From Phycisphaerae bacterium (GTDB lineage: Bacteria > Planctomycetota > Phycisphaerae > UBA1845 > Fen-1342), in the NCBI GenBank assembly GCA_022072445.1, contig JAJVHV010000007.1:150026-214025 (forward strand): 64,000 bases of DNA, in the 5' to 3' direction. Position 1 is the first letter of the stretch, and each line of letters starts with the position of its first letter. Shown here one piece after another: positions 50,797 to 59,608 of this stretch. The translations under genes and the position numbers were made by a program. Below the pieces are notes generated by a model. It ran no database searches, had not been told where the DNA came from, and saw only the letters and a list, made by a program, of their open reading frames with translations.

Positions 50797-53484
50797 ATGA
50801 GCCTGGTGCTGCGCGAGTATCAACGGGAGTCGCTGGACGCCATCGGGCGGTTTTGCGACGCCGTAAGGGCTGCCGTCGGCCGCGCCGCGCTGCGGCCCGT
50901 GCATGACGCCTATTACTCGGAAACGGGCCGCGACTTCATCGAAGTGCCGCAGCTTCCGAACGTGCCGTACGTTTGTCTGCGCGTGCCGACGGGCGGCGGG
51001 AAGACGCTGATCGCCGCGCACGCGGTGGGCGTCATCGCGAAGCGGCTCGGGCATCAGGACCGGCCGTTATGTCTGTGGGTAACGCCTTCGACCACGATCC
51101 GCGACCAGACGCTACGCGGGCTGCGCGACCGTGAGCACGCCTACCATGCGGCGCTGCGCGCTGCGCTGGGCGTGCCGGTCGAAGTGCTGACGGTGGAAGA
51201 GGCGCTATCGGTCAATCGGTCGATGCTGTCTTCCAGCGCCGTCATCGTCGTGACGACCATCCAGAGTTACCGGATTCAGAATGACCGGGGGGAGCGCGAC
51301 GAAGCGACGCGCAAGGTCTACGAAGACAACGGCTACCTGATGGACCATTTCGCGAACCTGCCCGCGTGGGTCCGCGAGCAACTGGCCGAAGCGGGCAACG
51401 GCAACGGCGGCGCGAGCCGCGTTTCGCTTTCGCTGGCAAACGTGATGAAGCTGCGCGGCCCCATCGTCATCATGGACGAAGCGCACAACGCGCGGACGCG
51501 GGTTTCGTTCGATTCGCTGGCGCGGTTCGGGCCGCTCGGCGTGCTGGAACTGACGGCGACGCCGCAACAGGACCACGACCCCGACAAGGAACAGTACGCG
51601 AGCAACGTGCTTCACGCGGTGTCGGCGCTGCAACTGAAGCGTGAGGGAATGATAAAGCTGCCCGTGGAACTTGAATCGCGGGACAACTGGCTTGACGTGC
51701 TGGCACTTACGAAGCAACGCCGCGAGACCTTGGAACACCGCGCGCGGACTTGGGGACCGCTGAGCGGGCGATTCGTCCGGCCGATCGCGCTGATTCAGGC
51801 CCAGCCGCGCAGTAAAGCGCGCGAGACGCACACCGTTGACGCGATCAAAACGGCGCTGGTGGATCAATTGAAAGTGCCGGCCGATCGCATCCGGATTGCG
51901 ACGGGCGACACAGACGAACTCGGGGACGAAGACTTGCGCGCGCCCGATTGCACGGTGGAATACATCATCACGGTGGACAAGCTCCGCGAGGGATGGGACT
52001 GTCCCTTCGCATACGTGCTCGGCTCCGTCGGTAACGTAGCGACGGAAACCGCGGTGGAACAACTGCTGGGGCGCGTGCTGCGGATGCCCGACGCCGTGCC
52101 GACGGGCGTTCCCGAGCTGGACCGCGCGTACGCCGTCGTGCAAAGCCCCGACGTGGTGAAGACTGCAAAGAACCTGTGCGACAGCTTGGTGAGCCGCTGC
52201 GGATTCGACCCTGAATCGGTCGGCGACGTTTTCCGCGTGCATCGTCACGTTGACGCGCAACGGCTGTTACCCGTCGCGACGATCCCGGTTTCGGCGGCCC
52301 CGGACCCGGCGCAGTTTCCGGCGGCGGTCCGCGGCAAGGTGGAGTACGACGCGGATTCGGGGACGCTGCATGTTCGCGAGCCGCTGACGCGCGAAGAAAC
52401 CGTGGCGCTGCGCGATTCGCTCGGAACGCTGACCGACCGGGCTGCGGTGGAAGAGTATTGGCAATCCGAACGGGGCGTGGGGACCGCGGCGAAGAATCTG
52501 GACGAATACGCGCCGCCCGTGCGAGTGCCGCAATTGATCGTCCGCGACGGCGAACGAAGCTACTTGTTCGAGCCGGAAGAATTGGACGAATTTGCGTGGG
52601 ACCTGGACCGCTGCGACGCGGCGATAGGCGATGCAGAATTGTCGGTTGAGTTGAACATCGGCGACCGTGTTACCGTGGGCGTGACGGACCGCGGCGGCGT
52701 GCGGGTTGGCGGCGTCGAGGAAGTCATCGTTCGGCAACTGTCATTCGTGGCCGAGAGCGACGATTGGAGCAAGGCCGAATTGGTGCGCTGGCTGGACGCC
52801 GAGCTTCATCACGGCGGGGCGTTCGCCGGGCTGCCGAAGGCGCAAAGCCAAGCGTGGCTGCTGCGCGTCGTGGATTTTCTGCTGACGGACCGCGGGGCGG
52901 ATCCCCGGATACTCGTGCGTAAACGGCACGAGCTTGCAATCGTAGTCGTACGCCGAGTTGCCGCGCACGGCCGGCAACAGGTTCGCCAGGCCGCGCAGAT
53001 GCTCGTCGACGGCCGGTCCCGCCGGCGGCTCGAAACAAGCGGGGACGATCCGCGGCTTCTCGAGGAGCAGGACTATTGCCCCTATCAGGAGTACCGGGGC
53101 ATGTTGAGTTTTGGCCGGCACGCGTTTACGAAGATCGGCGCGATGGGAGATGAAGAAAGTCAGTGCGCCAGCCATGTCGACGGCCACCCGAACGTCCACC
53201 GCTGGGTTCGAAACCTCATTCATGAGAGCGCCGGCGGATTCAGCTTGCCGCTATCGCCGGGCCGTTTCTTTCCCGATTTCATCGTGGAGCTACGCGACGG
53301 GCGTATCGGGATCGTCGAATACAAGGGCGGACACCTGGCGAAGAATCCCGAAGAGCTGCACAAGGAAGCCGTCGGCAAACTGTGGGAATCGCGGTCCCGC
53401 GGGCGATGCGTGTTTGTCCGCGTTGTGGATCGCGATTGGGCGAAGCTGGAAACGGCGCTGGCGCCGGTGGCAGGCGCGCCATAA
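50797..53484 (+). CDS. Type III-like restriction helicase-nuclease (Res)
   Basis: An 895-aa SF2 helicase with a nuclease domain. LRVPTGGGKTLIAAHAVG (Walker A) is near residue 65, VIMDEAHNARTRVSFD (DEAH box) near 226, LELTATPQ motif III near 250, and the helicase C-lobe ITVDKLREGWDCPFAYVLG and TAVEQLLGRVLRMPDA (motif VI) near 395-430. The C-terminal PD-(D/E)xK nuclease has FFPDFIVELRDG and IGIVEYKGG at about residues 826-845. It cuts unmodified DNA after ATP-driven translocation or switching, with the Mod protein at the operon start. A terminator lies 140 bp downstream. Confidence 0.92.
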   Translation: MSLVLREYQRESLDAIGRFCDAVRAAVGRAALRPVHDAYYSETGRDFIEVPQLPNVPYVCLRVPTGGGKTLIAAHAVGVIAKRLGHQDRPLCLWVTPSTTIRDQTLRGLRDREHAYHAALRAALGVPVEVLTVEEALSVNRSMLSSSAVIVVTTIQSYRIQNDRGERDEATRKVYEDNGYLMDHFANLPAWVREQLAEAGNGNGGASRVSLSLANVMKLRGPIVIMDEAHNARTRVSFDSLARFGPLGVLELTATPQQDHDPDKEQYASNVLHAVSALQLKREGMIKLPVELESRDNWLDVLALTKQRRETLEHRARTWGPLSGRFVRPIALIQAQPRSKARETHTVDAIKTALVDQLKVPADRIRIATGDTDELGDEDLRAPDCTVEYIITVDKLREGWDCPFAYVLGSVGNVATETAVEQLLGRVLRMPDAVPTGVPELDRAYAVVQSPDVVKTAKNLCDSLVSRCGFDPESVGDVFRVHRHVDAQRLLPVATIPVSAAPDPAQFPAAVRGKVEYDADSGTLHVREPLTREETVALRDSLGTLTDRAAVEEYWQSERGVGTAAKNLDEYAPPVRVPQLIVRDGERSYLFEPEELDEFAWDLDRCDAAIGDAELSVELNIGDRVTVGVTDRGGVRVGGVEEVIVRQLSFVAESDDWSKAELVRWLDAELHHGGAFAGLPKAQSQAWLLRVVDFLLTDRGADPRILVRKRHELAIVVVRRVAAHGRQQVRQAAQMLVDGRSRRRLETSGDDPRLLEEQDYCPYQEYRGMLSFGRHAFTKIGAMGDEESQCASHVDGHPNVHRWVRNLIHESAGGFSLPLSPGRFFPDFIVELRDGRIGIVEYKGGHLAKNPEELHKEAVGKLWESRSRGRCVFVRVVDRDWAKLETALAPVAGAP

Positions 53485-53510
53485 CGGGACGAAGACGCAC
53501 TCGATGTGAC

Positions 53511-53556
53511 CTCCAATTCGACTCCAATTCCCCTCCAATTCCGCCTCCAATCCAGT
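53511..53556. repeat. Four 11-bp direct repeats (CCTCCAATTCC type)
   Basis: CCTCCAATTCG, ACTCCAATTCC, CCTCCAATTCC and GCCTCCAATCC in direct tandem, starting 27 bp past the res stop. Could be iteron-like binding sites or slippage products. The AT-rich core contrasts with the surrounding GC-rich DNA. Confidence 0.7.
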
Positions 53557-53623
53557 GAGATACACTCAGCGCCCCAACAGCATGACGTTTCCCGCCTCGA
53601 ATCCGACACCTAACCTCCCCAAT

Positions 53624-53648
53624 GCGCCCCTTGAGGGGCGCCCTTTTT
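53624..53648 (+). terminator. Rho-independent terminator of the restriction operon
   Basis: GCGCCCCTTGAGGGGCGC is a perfect palindrome forming an 8-bp stem, followed by CCTTTTTG on the plus strand. It lies 140 bp after the res stop. Confidence 0.85.
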
Positions 53649-53835
53649 GCGCCCCCCTTCCCCCCAAAGAATATTTTCGCGCTGCGATCCTTGCTTTTCT
53701 AGATTTTCGTGTTACACTACCAGTATGAGAAACCTGAACGCCATCGCCCGCCGTTATCGCACCACCCGCTCCCACCGGTCCAGCACGCCGCCACGTCCGG
53801 AAACGCGCCCAGCAAACGCGCCCCGGCGTTCGAGA

Positions 53836-56547
53836 TCACGGCCGGTCCGAATCGATCACCCGCAGCCGCCAGGCCTGCGCGTCATCGGTCCGCCCGCACT
53901 GCTCCAGCCGCTCCGCCAACGCCGCGATCGCCAGGTTCAGCGCGCCGCGCAGCGGACGCGGAACCTCCGACAGGCCGGCGGCCGCCAGCACGCATTCGTC
54001 CAGCAGCACCTCCATCTCCTCCAGCCGCTCGGTCAGCACCAGCAGCTTGCACAGCCGCAGCTTGTCGGAAATCACCCGCGCGTTCGCCGCGCCGTAAAGC
54101 CGCGTCAACATGTCGATGGCGTCCTGCAAGTGCTGCTCGGCCTCGGCGTATTCGCCTTTCAGCAGCAACGTTCCGCCCAGGTTGCCGATCGCGTTGGCCA
54201 GCGTCGGGTGGTCTCCGGGAAACGCGGCCCGCGCGCCGCGCAGCGCCTGACGCTGCGCAGCCTCGCCGCCCTCCAGATCGCCCAGCTCCACGCGCACCAC
54301 ACCCAGATTCCCCCAATTCGCGATCACCCGCCGATCATACTCCGGCAGAATGCGCGCCTCGGTTTCCAGCAGCGCCTCGATCGCCTGCCGCGCGGCGGGC
54401 AGGTCGCCGGTCGCGAGCAGGCTCGCCGCCAGATTGCCGCGCGTGCTGCCCAGCAGCGGATGCGTCGGCTCGAGCACGCGCTCCTCGATCCGCAAGGCCT
54501 CGCGATACGCTTCCGCCGCCTCGCCGGCCCGCTCCTGGCTTTGCAGCACCATGCCCAGCGCGTTGAGGCTGCGCGCCACGGCGACGTGCTCGTCGCCAAA
54601 ATGCGCCTTGCGGATCGCCAGCGCCTCGCGCGCCGCCCGCTCGGCGTCTTTCAACTGTCCGCGGACGCGCAGCGTCTCCGCCAGATTCACCAGCACGCCC
54701 GCCACCGCCGGATGGTTCACTCCGAGCCGCGTCCGTCGTTCGGCGAGCACCTCGACCATCAGATCCTGCGCTTCCTGCACGGCGCCGCGTTTGTGCAGAA
54801 TGGTCGCCAGCACGCTGAGCGCGTCGTTCTGATTCCGCTCGTCACCCGCGTCCGGCGTGGCGTCGCCGGCCGCCGGCTGTTCGTCGGCGTGAATCTCCAG
54901 TGCGCGCCGCGCCAGCGTCTCGGCCTCCGGGTTTTGCCCGGCGTCGGTCAGGCACGAGGCCAGTTCGGTCAGGCAAGCGGCGAGCTCGAAACTTTCGGAC
55001 GCGAAGACGCGCTCATACAGCTCCAGCGCGACCCTGAGCTGCGATTCGGCCCGCTGATACAGCCCCAGCCCGCGAAAGGTCCGCCCGATCGTCGTCCGCA
55101 GCGCCGCTTCCACTTCCGGTTTGCCGCGGGTCTCGCCGGCGTCGAGCCGGGCCACGCCGCGCTCCATCACCTCGCGGACCGACACGTCGCGCTGGCCGGT
55201 TCGCAGCGGATCGGCCGCCGACAGCATCGCCATCTGAAAGTCCGCGACGGCCCGATAGAGTTCGCCGCGGCGGTCGGCCAGGGCACGGGCCTCGGCAGCT
55301 CGGTCGCGCTCCTGCTTGACTTGCGCGAGCAGGTGCAGCGTCTGGCGGTAGAGCTGTGCCAGCGTGAGGGCCGCGGCGGTCAGCAGCACGAACACGGCCG
55401 CCGCCGTCCCGACTGCCACCCGATAACGCCGCAGCAGCATTCGCAGGATGTAGGCCGGCGAATCGGCGCGCGCGGCGATTGGGCGCCCCTCGTGGCAGCG
55501 GCGCAGGTCTTCGGCGAATTCGCCGGCCGACTGATAACGGCGCTCGGGCGACTTCTGGAGCGCGGTCAGGATGACGCGTTCGAGATCGCCCGGAATGATG
55601 GGCCGTGCGTGGCTGCCGGCGGCGAAGCGCCGCGCGGCCGCGCCGGGCCGCGCGGGTGGCTCTTCGACGATGCGCGCGACCACCTCGCGCCAGGTTCCGC
55701 GCGGATCGTGCGGCAGCCGGCCGGTCACGGCTTCGTAGAGCATAACGCCGAGCGCGTAAACGTCGGTGCGGATGTCGACGGCGGATGCATCGCCGGCCGC
55801 CTGCTCGGGGCTGGCATAGGGCAGCGTGCCGACGAACTGGCCGGTGAGGGTGAGCGGGTCGGCGGCGGACGAGCCGCCGCGCGGCTCCTGCGCGAGCTTG
55901 GCCAGACCGAAGTCCAGCACGTGTGGCCGGCCGGATTCGTCGATGCGGATATTTCCGGGCTTGAGGTCGCGGTGAATGAAGCCGCGCTGGTGTGCCGCGT
56001 TGACGGCGTCGGCGATCTGCGCGAACAGCGCGACGGCTTCCCAGACGAACTGCCGCCAAGCGTTCGAGCCGCCCTGCAGCGCCCGCGTGCGGCGCTGCTC
56101 CATGTGCTCGCCGAATGAGACACCGGCGATGTAGTCCATCGCGAAATACACGCAGCCGTACGCGTCGCCGCTGTCGTGGATCGTGACGATGTTGGGATGG
56201 CGCAGGGCGGCGAGCACCTCGATTTCGCGCTGGAAGCGGGCCCGCTCCGCCCCGCCGAGAAATGGGCCGGCCGCGACCATTTTCAGAGCCACGTCGCGCT
56301 TGGTTGCCCGCTGGACGGCGAGGTAGACGACGCCCTGGCCGCCGCGATGCAGTTCCCGGACGATCTCGTAACCGCCGATGTCTCCGCCCGGCAGGATGGA
56401 CGCGGGTGCGATGGCGTGTGCCGCCGACGGGCCCGGCTCGTCGCTGCGGCGCGATACGACCTGTTCGATCTGGCGGCGTACGCCGGCGATCAGCGCGGCG
56501 TCGCGGTCGGTTGAAATGCTGTCCTGCGGTTGTGGTGCGCTGCTCAT
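53836..56547 (-). CDS. Transmembrane Ser/Thr protein kinase with TPR repeats
   Basis: A 903-aa Hanks-type kinase. GGYEIVRELHRGGQGVVYLA is the glycine loop, RDVALKMVAAG the ATP-binding Lys, and FIHRDLKPGNIRI the catalytic loop near residue 190. DFGLAKLAQ (DFG) and GTLPYASPEQAAG the activation segment follow, and one TM helix (GTAAAVFVLLTAAALTLAQL) near residues 375-400. The C-terminal half (about 450-890), outside the membrane, is TPR/Kinesin-light-chain-like repeats with VLVNLAETLRVRGQLKDAER and HPLLGSTRGNLAASLLATGD. ATG 56547 was chosen; the frame is open up to the sigma gene stop. It is coupled with the upstream ECF sigma gene, a common planctomycete pair. Confidence 0.93.
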   Translation of the reverse strand: MSSAPQPQDSISTDRDAALIAGVRRQIEQVVSRRSDEPGPSAAHAIAPASILPGGDIGGYEIVRELHRGGQGVVYLAVQRATKRDVALKMVAAGPFLGGAERARFQREIEVLAALRHPNIVTIHDSGDAYGCVYFAMDYIAGVSFGEHMEQRRTRALQGGSNAWRQFVWEAVALFAQIADAVNAAHQRGFIHRDLKPGNIRIDESGRPHVLDFGLAKLAQEPRGGSSAADPLTLTGQFVGTLPYASPEQAAGDASAVDIRTDVYALGVMLYEAVTGRLPHDPRGTWREVVARIVEEPPARPGAAARRFAAGSHARPIIPGDLERVILTALQKSPERRYQSAGEFAEDLRRCHEGRPIAARADSPAYILRMLLRRYRVAVGTAAAVFVLLTAAALTLAQLYRQTLHLLAQVKQERDRAAEARALADRRGELYRAVADFQMAMLSAADPLRTGQRDVSVREVMERGVARLDAGETRGKPEVEAALRTTIGRTFRGLGLYQRAESQLRVALELYERVFASESFELAACLTELASCLTDAGQNPEAETLARRALEIHADEQPAAGDATPDAGDERNQNDALSVLATILHKRGAVQEAQDLMVEVLAERRTRLGVNHPAVAGVLVNLAETLRVRGQLKDAERAAREALAIRKAHFGDEHVAVARSLNALGMVLQSQERAGEAAEAYREALRIEERVLEPTHPLLGSTRGNLAASLLATGDLPAARQAIEALLETEARILPEYDRRVIANWGNLGVVRVELGDLEGGEAAQRQALRGARAAFPGDHPTLANAIGNLGGTLLLKGEYAEAEQHLQDAIDMLTRLYGAANARVISDKLRLCKLLVLTERLEEMEVLLDECVLAAAGLSEVPRPLRGALNLAIAALAERLEQCGRTDDAQAWRLRVIDSDRP

Positions 56548-56639
56548 GGTTTCTGGATTTCGTCGCCGTCTGGTGGCGCGGCCAGAGCGATCAAGCGTAC
56601 GAATTGCCGTCCGCTCACGCACGGACGGCGGGAAAAACG

Positions 56640-57245
56640 TCACGCTCCGCGGCAGAGAATCTCGCGGAGCCGGTCGAGCGCGCGGGCGCGCAGCATGTAG
56701 ACCGCGCCGGCGCGGCGCTCCATCAGCTCCGAGACGCGCTCGATGGGCTGGTTCTCCAGGTCGTAGAGCCGGAGGACGCGCTGGTACTCGGGCGGCAGTT
56801 GTGCCAGCGCCGCGAGCACCGCGGCCTGAATCTCGCGGCCGGCGACGACGCGGCTGGGGGTGGTTGTCGTTTTCCAGAGCCGATCGTAGAGGACGACGGT
56901 TGAATCCGCCCCGTTCGGCGGCGTGACGCGCCGTTCGGCGGGGAAGCGCTTGGCCGACTCGAGCGCGCGGATCGCGTCGTGCAGGTTGTTGCGCGCGATC
57001 CGCGTCAACCAGGCGGTGAAGGCCCCGTCGTCCTCGCGTGGCTCGAAGCGCGCGATGGTCAGGAAGGCTTCCAGATACGTCACCTGCATGACGTCATCGA
57101 TGTCCAGCGCCGAGCGGTGGATCGGGTTGATCTGATCGGCCAGCCGCCCGCGCACGCGCGGCCCATGCTCGGCCAGCAATGCGGAGAGTGCGTCGTGGTC
57201 GCCGGCAATCGCGCGACGCGTCTGTTCGTCATGGACGCCTGACAT
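56640..57245 (-). CDS. ECF-type RNA polymerase sigma factor
   Basis: A 201-aa sigma factor. Region 2 has SALDIDDVMQVTYLEAFLTI and FTAWLTRIARNNLHDAIRAL; region 4 has LAALAQLPPEYQRVLRLYDL followed by the helix-turn-helix RVSELMERRAGAVYMLRARA. ATG 57245 (MSGVHDEQ) was chosen; the frame is open upstream through a repeated leader. No anti-sigma gene is adjacent; the neighbouring kinase may regulate it, as proposed for planctomycete ECFs paired with STKs. About 92 bp separate it from the kinase start. Confidence 0.9.
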   Translation of the reverse strand: MSGVHDEQTRRAIAGDHDALSALLAEHGPRVRGRLADQINPIHRSALDIDDVMQVTYLEAFLTIARFEPREDDGAFTAWLTRIARNNLHDAIRALESAKRFPAERRVTPPNGADSTVVLYDRLWKTTTTPSRVVAGREIQAAVLAALAQLPPEYQRVLRLYDLENQPIERVSELMERRAGAVYMLRARALDRLREILCRGA

Positions 57246-57360
57246 GACCCCACAGTTTACCGCCGATCGGGCTGGCCGCTGGTGCCGCGCCGTCCCTGAC
57301 GCGCAATTCCGACACACGACGTAGCCCGCGGCGGCAGCGAAGCCTCGTGATTTTCCCCGC
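57241..57360. promoter_or_regulatory. Duplicated leader, copy 1 (upstream of ECF sigma gene)
   Basis: About 118 bp ending at the sigma start codon, closely matching 58333-58451, which ends at the start codon of the next minus-strand gene. Conserved blocks on the plus strand are CCCTGACGCGCAATTC, GACACACGACGTAGCCCGC and CTCGTGATTTT. On the minus strand GGTAAACT lies just before GGGG and the ATG, a possible -10 box giving a very short leader. Confidence 0.6.
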
Positions 57361-57782
57361 GGCCCCGAACCGCCCGCAGCCACGCCGCCCTCGACACCGA
57401 TGTGGTTGGGCTGAACCTCTGCGACGACCCGGGCGAATGGACCGTCGCCCTTCGCACGCTGACGACCGCTGAGGGCTTCCTGCCGGCCCTCGTGGATTCA
57501 GTGATTCTGGACCCGCCAGATGGTCGCTGGCTGCTTCGACTCAATGAACGTCAAGTTCAAGTCTCGCGAGATGTCGCTAATCATCGCTGTCACCATGGCG
57601 GGGCGTATGCCGTGGTCCAATTGATGATATGCGGCCGAGTTATCCCGCCAAAGTACAAATTGTATCCGGGTCTGGTGAAACCTCCTTGATCAACGGAGCC
57701 CCAATGGCACGCCCGAGGACGTCCAAGAACTCCGCCACCGTGCCGCTGACAACCGGCTTGTCATTACGCAACAAGAATGGCC
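57361..57782. other. Region without a supported gene
   Basis: 422 bp. A plus-strand frame (about 57387-57689) reads LDTDVVGLNLCDDPGEWTVA and LDPPDGRWLLRLNERQVQVS with coding-like composition and stops at 57689. It has no recognisable family or start and may be a gene remnant. A second scrap after 57700 (GTPEDVQELRHRAADNRLVI) is likewise unassigned. Confidence 0.35.
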
Positions 57783-58337
57783 TTACTGCTCCGGCCGCCG
57801 CTTCAGCCAACCGATTCCCAATCCGAGCCCAAGGAGAACGAGTAGCGCGGACGGGAGCGTCCAGGAGCGATCCTCTTGAGTCCCATCAAGCGCTGAAGGT
57901 GGCGCCACGGCAGCGTCGGCGGCCTCCCGGGTGTCGATGCTCTTCTGCTCACCTCGACGGCGGGCCAATTCGCGAACCGCAGAGGCCGGTGGGGACAGAT
58001 TCGTGCGCGGCGCGGCCACGGTATCATGTCTTGTCTCCTGCTGGCCGAGTACGGCCATTTCCGTGAGTCGTTCGGTTGCGCTAGTCTGCTCGTTCAACGG
58101 CGGTCGCTGCTCCGGTTTGGTCGCCAATTCTAAACAGGGATCCAGCGTGACCAGAACGGGGTCCCCAGCTCGGTCAATCACAAAGGTCTCCCCCGTGATG
58201 TGATTTGCCACGGTAGTTCCAGGTGGGAAACTGATCTGAGAATCCTGCGGCTGTGTCGGGGGGTTGATGACGACACCATCTTCCGGCGGCACTTCGACGA
58301 TCGCACGCTGCGTGAGTTGGTCGTGTTCCGGGGACAT
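57783..58337 (-). CDS. Hypothetical C-terminally anchored protein
   Basis: A 184-aa protein starting MSPEHDQLTQRAIVEVPPED. It has no signal peptide. A Pro/Asp-rich first half (NPPTQPQDSQISFPPGTTVA) is followed by a charged linker (ELARRRGEQKSIDTREAADA) and one C-terminal TM segment, WTLPSALLVLLGLGLGIGWL, with KRRPEQ, like a tail anchor. No family is recognised. ATG 58337 is the last base block of a duplicated leader shared with the sigma gene, suggesting co-regulation. Confidence 0.55.
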   Translation of the reverse strand: MSPEHDQLTQRAIVEVPPEDGVVINPPTQPQDSQISFPPGTTVANHITGETFVIDRAGDPVLVTLDPCLELATKPEQRPPLNEQTSATERLTEMAVLGQQETRHDTVAAPRTNLSPPASAVRELARRRGEQKSIDTREAADAAVAPPSALDGTQEDRSWTLPSALLVLLGLGLGIGWLKRRPEQ

Positions 58338-58451
58338 GCCCCGAGAGTCTACCGTCGATTCGCCGCGGCGGCGTGCTGCGCCAGCCCTGACGCGCAATTC
58401 GGACACACGACGTAGCCCGCCGCCGCACCCCATTCTCGTGATTTTTCCCGC
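58333..58451. promoter_or_regulatory. Duplicated leader, copy 2 (upstream of the tail-anchored protein)
   Basis: Second copy of the leader at 57241-57360, again ending exactly at a minus-strand ATG (58337). The block GGTAGACTCTCGGGGCATG corresponds to GGTAAACTGTGGGGTCATG in copy 1. The reading frame of the upstream sequence relative to ATG differs between copies, which argues for a regulatory rather than coding function. Confidence 0.6.
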
Positions 58452-58555
58452 CGCGCGTGAGTGATCGCCGGCCCGATCGCTTGACGGCCTGGCACCTGAC
58501 GCCGCGGGGCGTCGGCCGAGAAAAAAACGGGCCAACTTCTTACGAGGAATGAGAC

Positions 58556-59608
58556 ATGAAAAACGCATCTCTGCTTCTGGCGGCGGTATCGACGATGGCG
58601 GCAGGCACGGCGGCGGTCGCTTCGCCGCCGTCGTGGAATCGCTTCGTCAGCGACGTGGCCGTCACCGAGTCGCGCAGCGCGGGAAAGTATGACCTGCACG
58701 TCGCCTGGGGCCTGACGGTGGACTCGATTCTCTCCACCACCAACCTGGGCACGATGATCCGCGTCGACGTCAACGGCGAAACGCGCGGCGTCGTCACCCG
58801 CCCGGTGATCGTCTTCAGCAACGCGGGGTTTTGCGGCGGAGGCGGCGGCCCGTGCGGCACCTCCTGCGGCAATTCGACGATCGACGGTCTGGCCAACGAC
58901 CTGTTCTGCGACGCGTCGGAGTGTGATTGCGGTCCGCTCGGGCTGACCGCCGATTTCGTCGGACTCGATCTGAAGCCTGGCGACGAGATCAGCGTCTTTC
59001 TGCTGCCCGCCGCCGGCGCTCAGCCGGAGACGAGCCCGGGCGACGACGTGTTGGCGCGGACGTTCAACGGCGACGCGAGTTTCTGGGACCGGCTGCTGAA
59101 GCGCGTCGAGTTGCGGCGGCGCTCCAACGGGCACTACGACGTGATCGGCACGTACCAGTTCGCCTCCAGCAATCACCCCGGTCCCAGCGACATCCGTTCG
59201 CAGATCATGCTGTTCGTGAATGGCTCGGCGTTCGGGCCGGCGTATGACGCCTGCGGCGATTGGCTGCTGGCGCCCGGCGCGTGCGGCGGGATCTGCGACT
59301 CGAATTGCGGAACGATTTACTGCGATGGATCGCCGCGCGTGATCGACTGCGGCTATGTTGAGAATGCGGCCGGTTTGCAGTTCTGTGCGTGCGTGAGCGA
59401 CGAGGCGCAGGTTGTGTGGAGCGATCTGCCGCTTTCGGCCGGCGACGACGTGGCGCTGCTAATGACGCCGGCGCCTGGTGCTCTGCCCGAGATCAGCCCG
59501 ATGCGTTTCAACGACGCGGTGCAGACGACCGTGATCGTGAAGGCGCCGCAGATCGGCGGTGATGCGACCGAAGCGGTTGTTCGCAGTGTCGCGCAGCTGA
59601 AGCCGTAA
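58556..59608 (+). CDS. Secreted Cys-rich protein with internal duplication
   Basis: A 350-aa protein. The signal peptide is MKNASLLLAAVSTMAAGTAA before VASPPSW. The body holds two related halves (about residues 60-165 and 215-325). Each has a vNG strand, a Cys cluster (CGGGGGPCGTSCGN and CDASECDCG in the first; CGDWLLAPGACGGICDSNCG and CACVSDEA in the second), then a LKPGDEISVFLLPAAGAQPE / LSAGDDVALLMTPAPGALPE motif. Disulfides are likely outside the cytoplasm. The family is not recognised. ATG 58556 follows TACGAGGAATGAGAC, a fair ribosome site. Confidence 0.7.
   Translation: MKNASLLLAAVSTMAAGTAAVASPPSWNRFVSDVAVTESRSAGKYDLHVAWGLTVDSILSTTNLGTMIRVDVNGETRGVVTRPVIVFSNAGFCGGGGGPCGTSCGNSTIDGLANDLFCDASECDCGPLGLTADFVGLDLKPGDEISVFLLPAAGAQPETSPGDDVLARTFNGDASFWDRLLKRVELRRRSNGHYDVIGTYQFASSNHPGPSDIRSQIMLFVNGSAFGPAYDACGDWLLAPGACGGICDSNCGTIYCDGSPRVIDCGYVENAAGLQFCACVSDEAQVVWSDLPLSAGDDVALLMTPAPGALPEISPMRFNDAVQTTVIVKAPQIGGDATEAVVRSVAQLKP

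Larger units (their letters stand above)
53485..53835. other. Intergenic region with 11-bp iterons, terminator and AT-rich promoter-like stretch
   Basis: Contains four 11-bp direct repeats (53511-53556), the Res terminator (53624-53648), and an AT-rich stretch 53660-53725 with a possible sigma70 promoter (TTGCTT at about 53690, TACACT 16 bp later) pointing right. Only a short Arg-rich frame from ATG 53725, antisense to the kinase gene, follows it. No convincing gene. Confidence 0.5.

Noticed and set aside
48683..53484. Reading the Mod/Res operon as part of the CRISPR system
   Set aside because: Both proteins have clear restriction-modification motifs (DPPY methylase, DEAH helicase with PD-ExK) and no Cas feature; they are only neighbours.
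53725..56118. A plus-strand frame of about 800 codons opposite the kinase gene
   Set aside because: It is a mirror of the kinase-TPR coding strand with Arg/Gln-rich composition and no domain, although a promoter-like sequence precedes it.
57402..57689. A 95-codon plus-strand frame between the sigma gene and the tail-anchored protein
   Set aside because: Coding-like in part, but no start signal, no recognisable family and a repeat at its left; listed only as a possible remnant.
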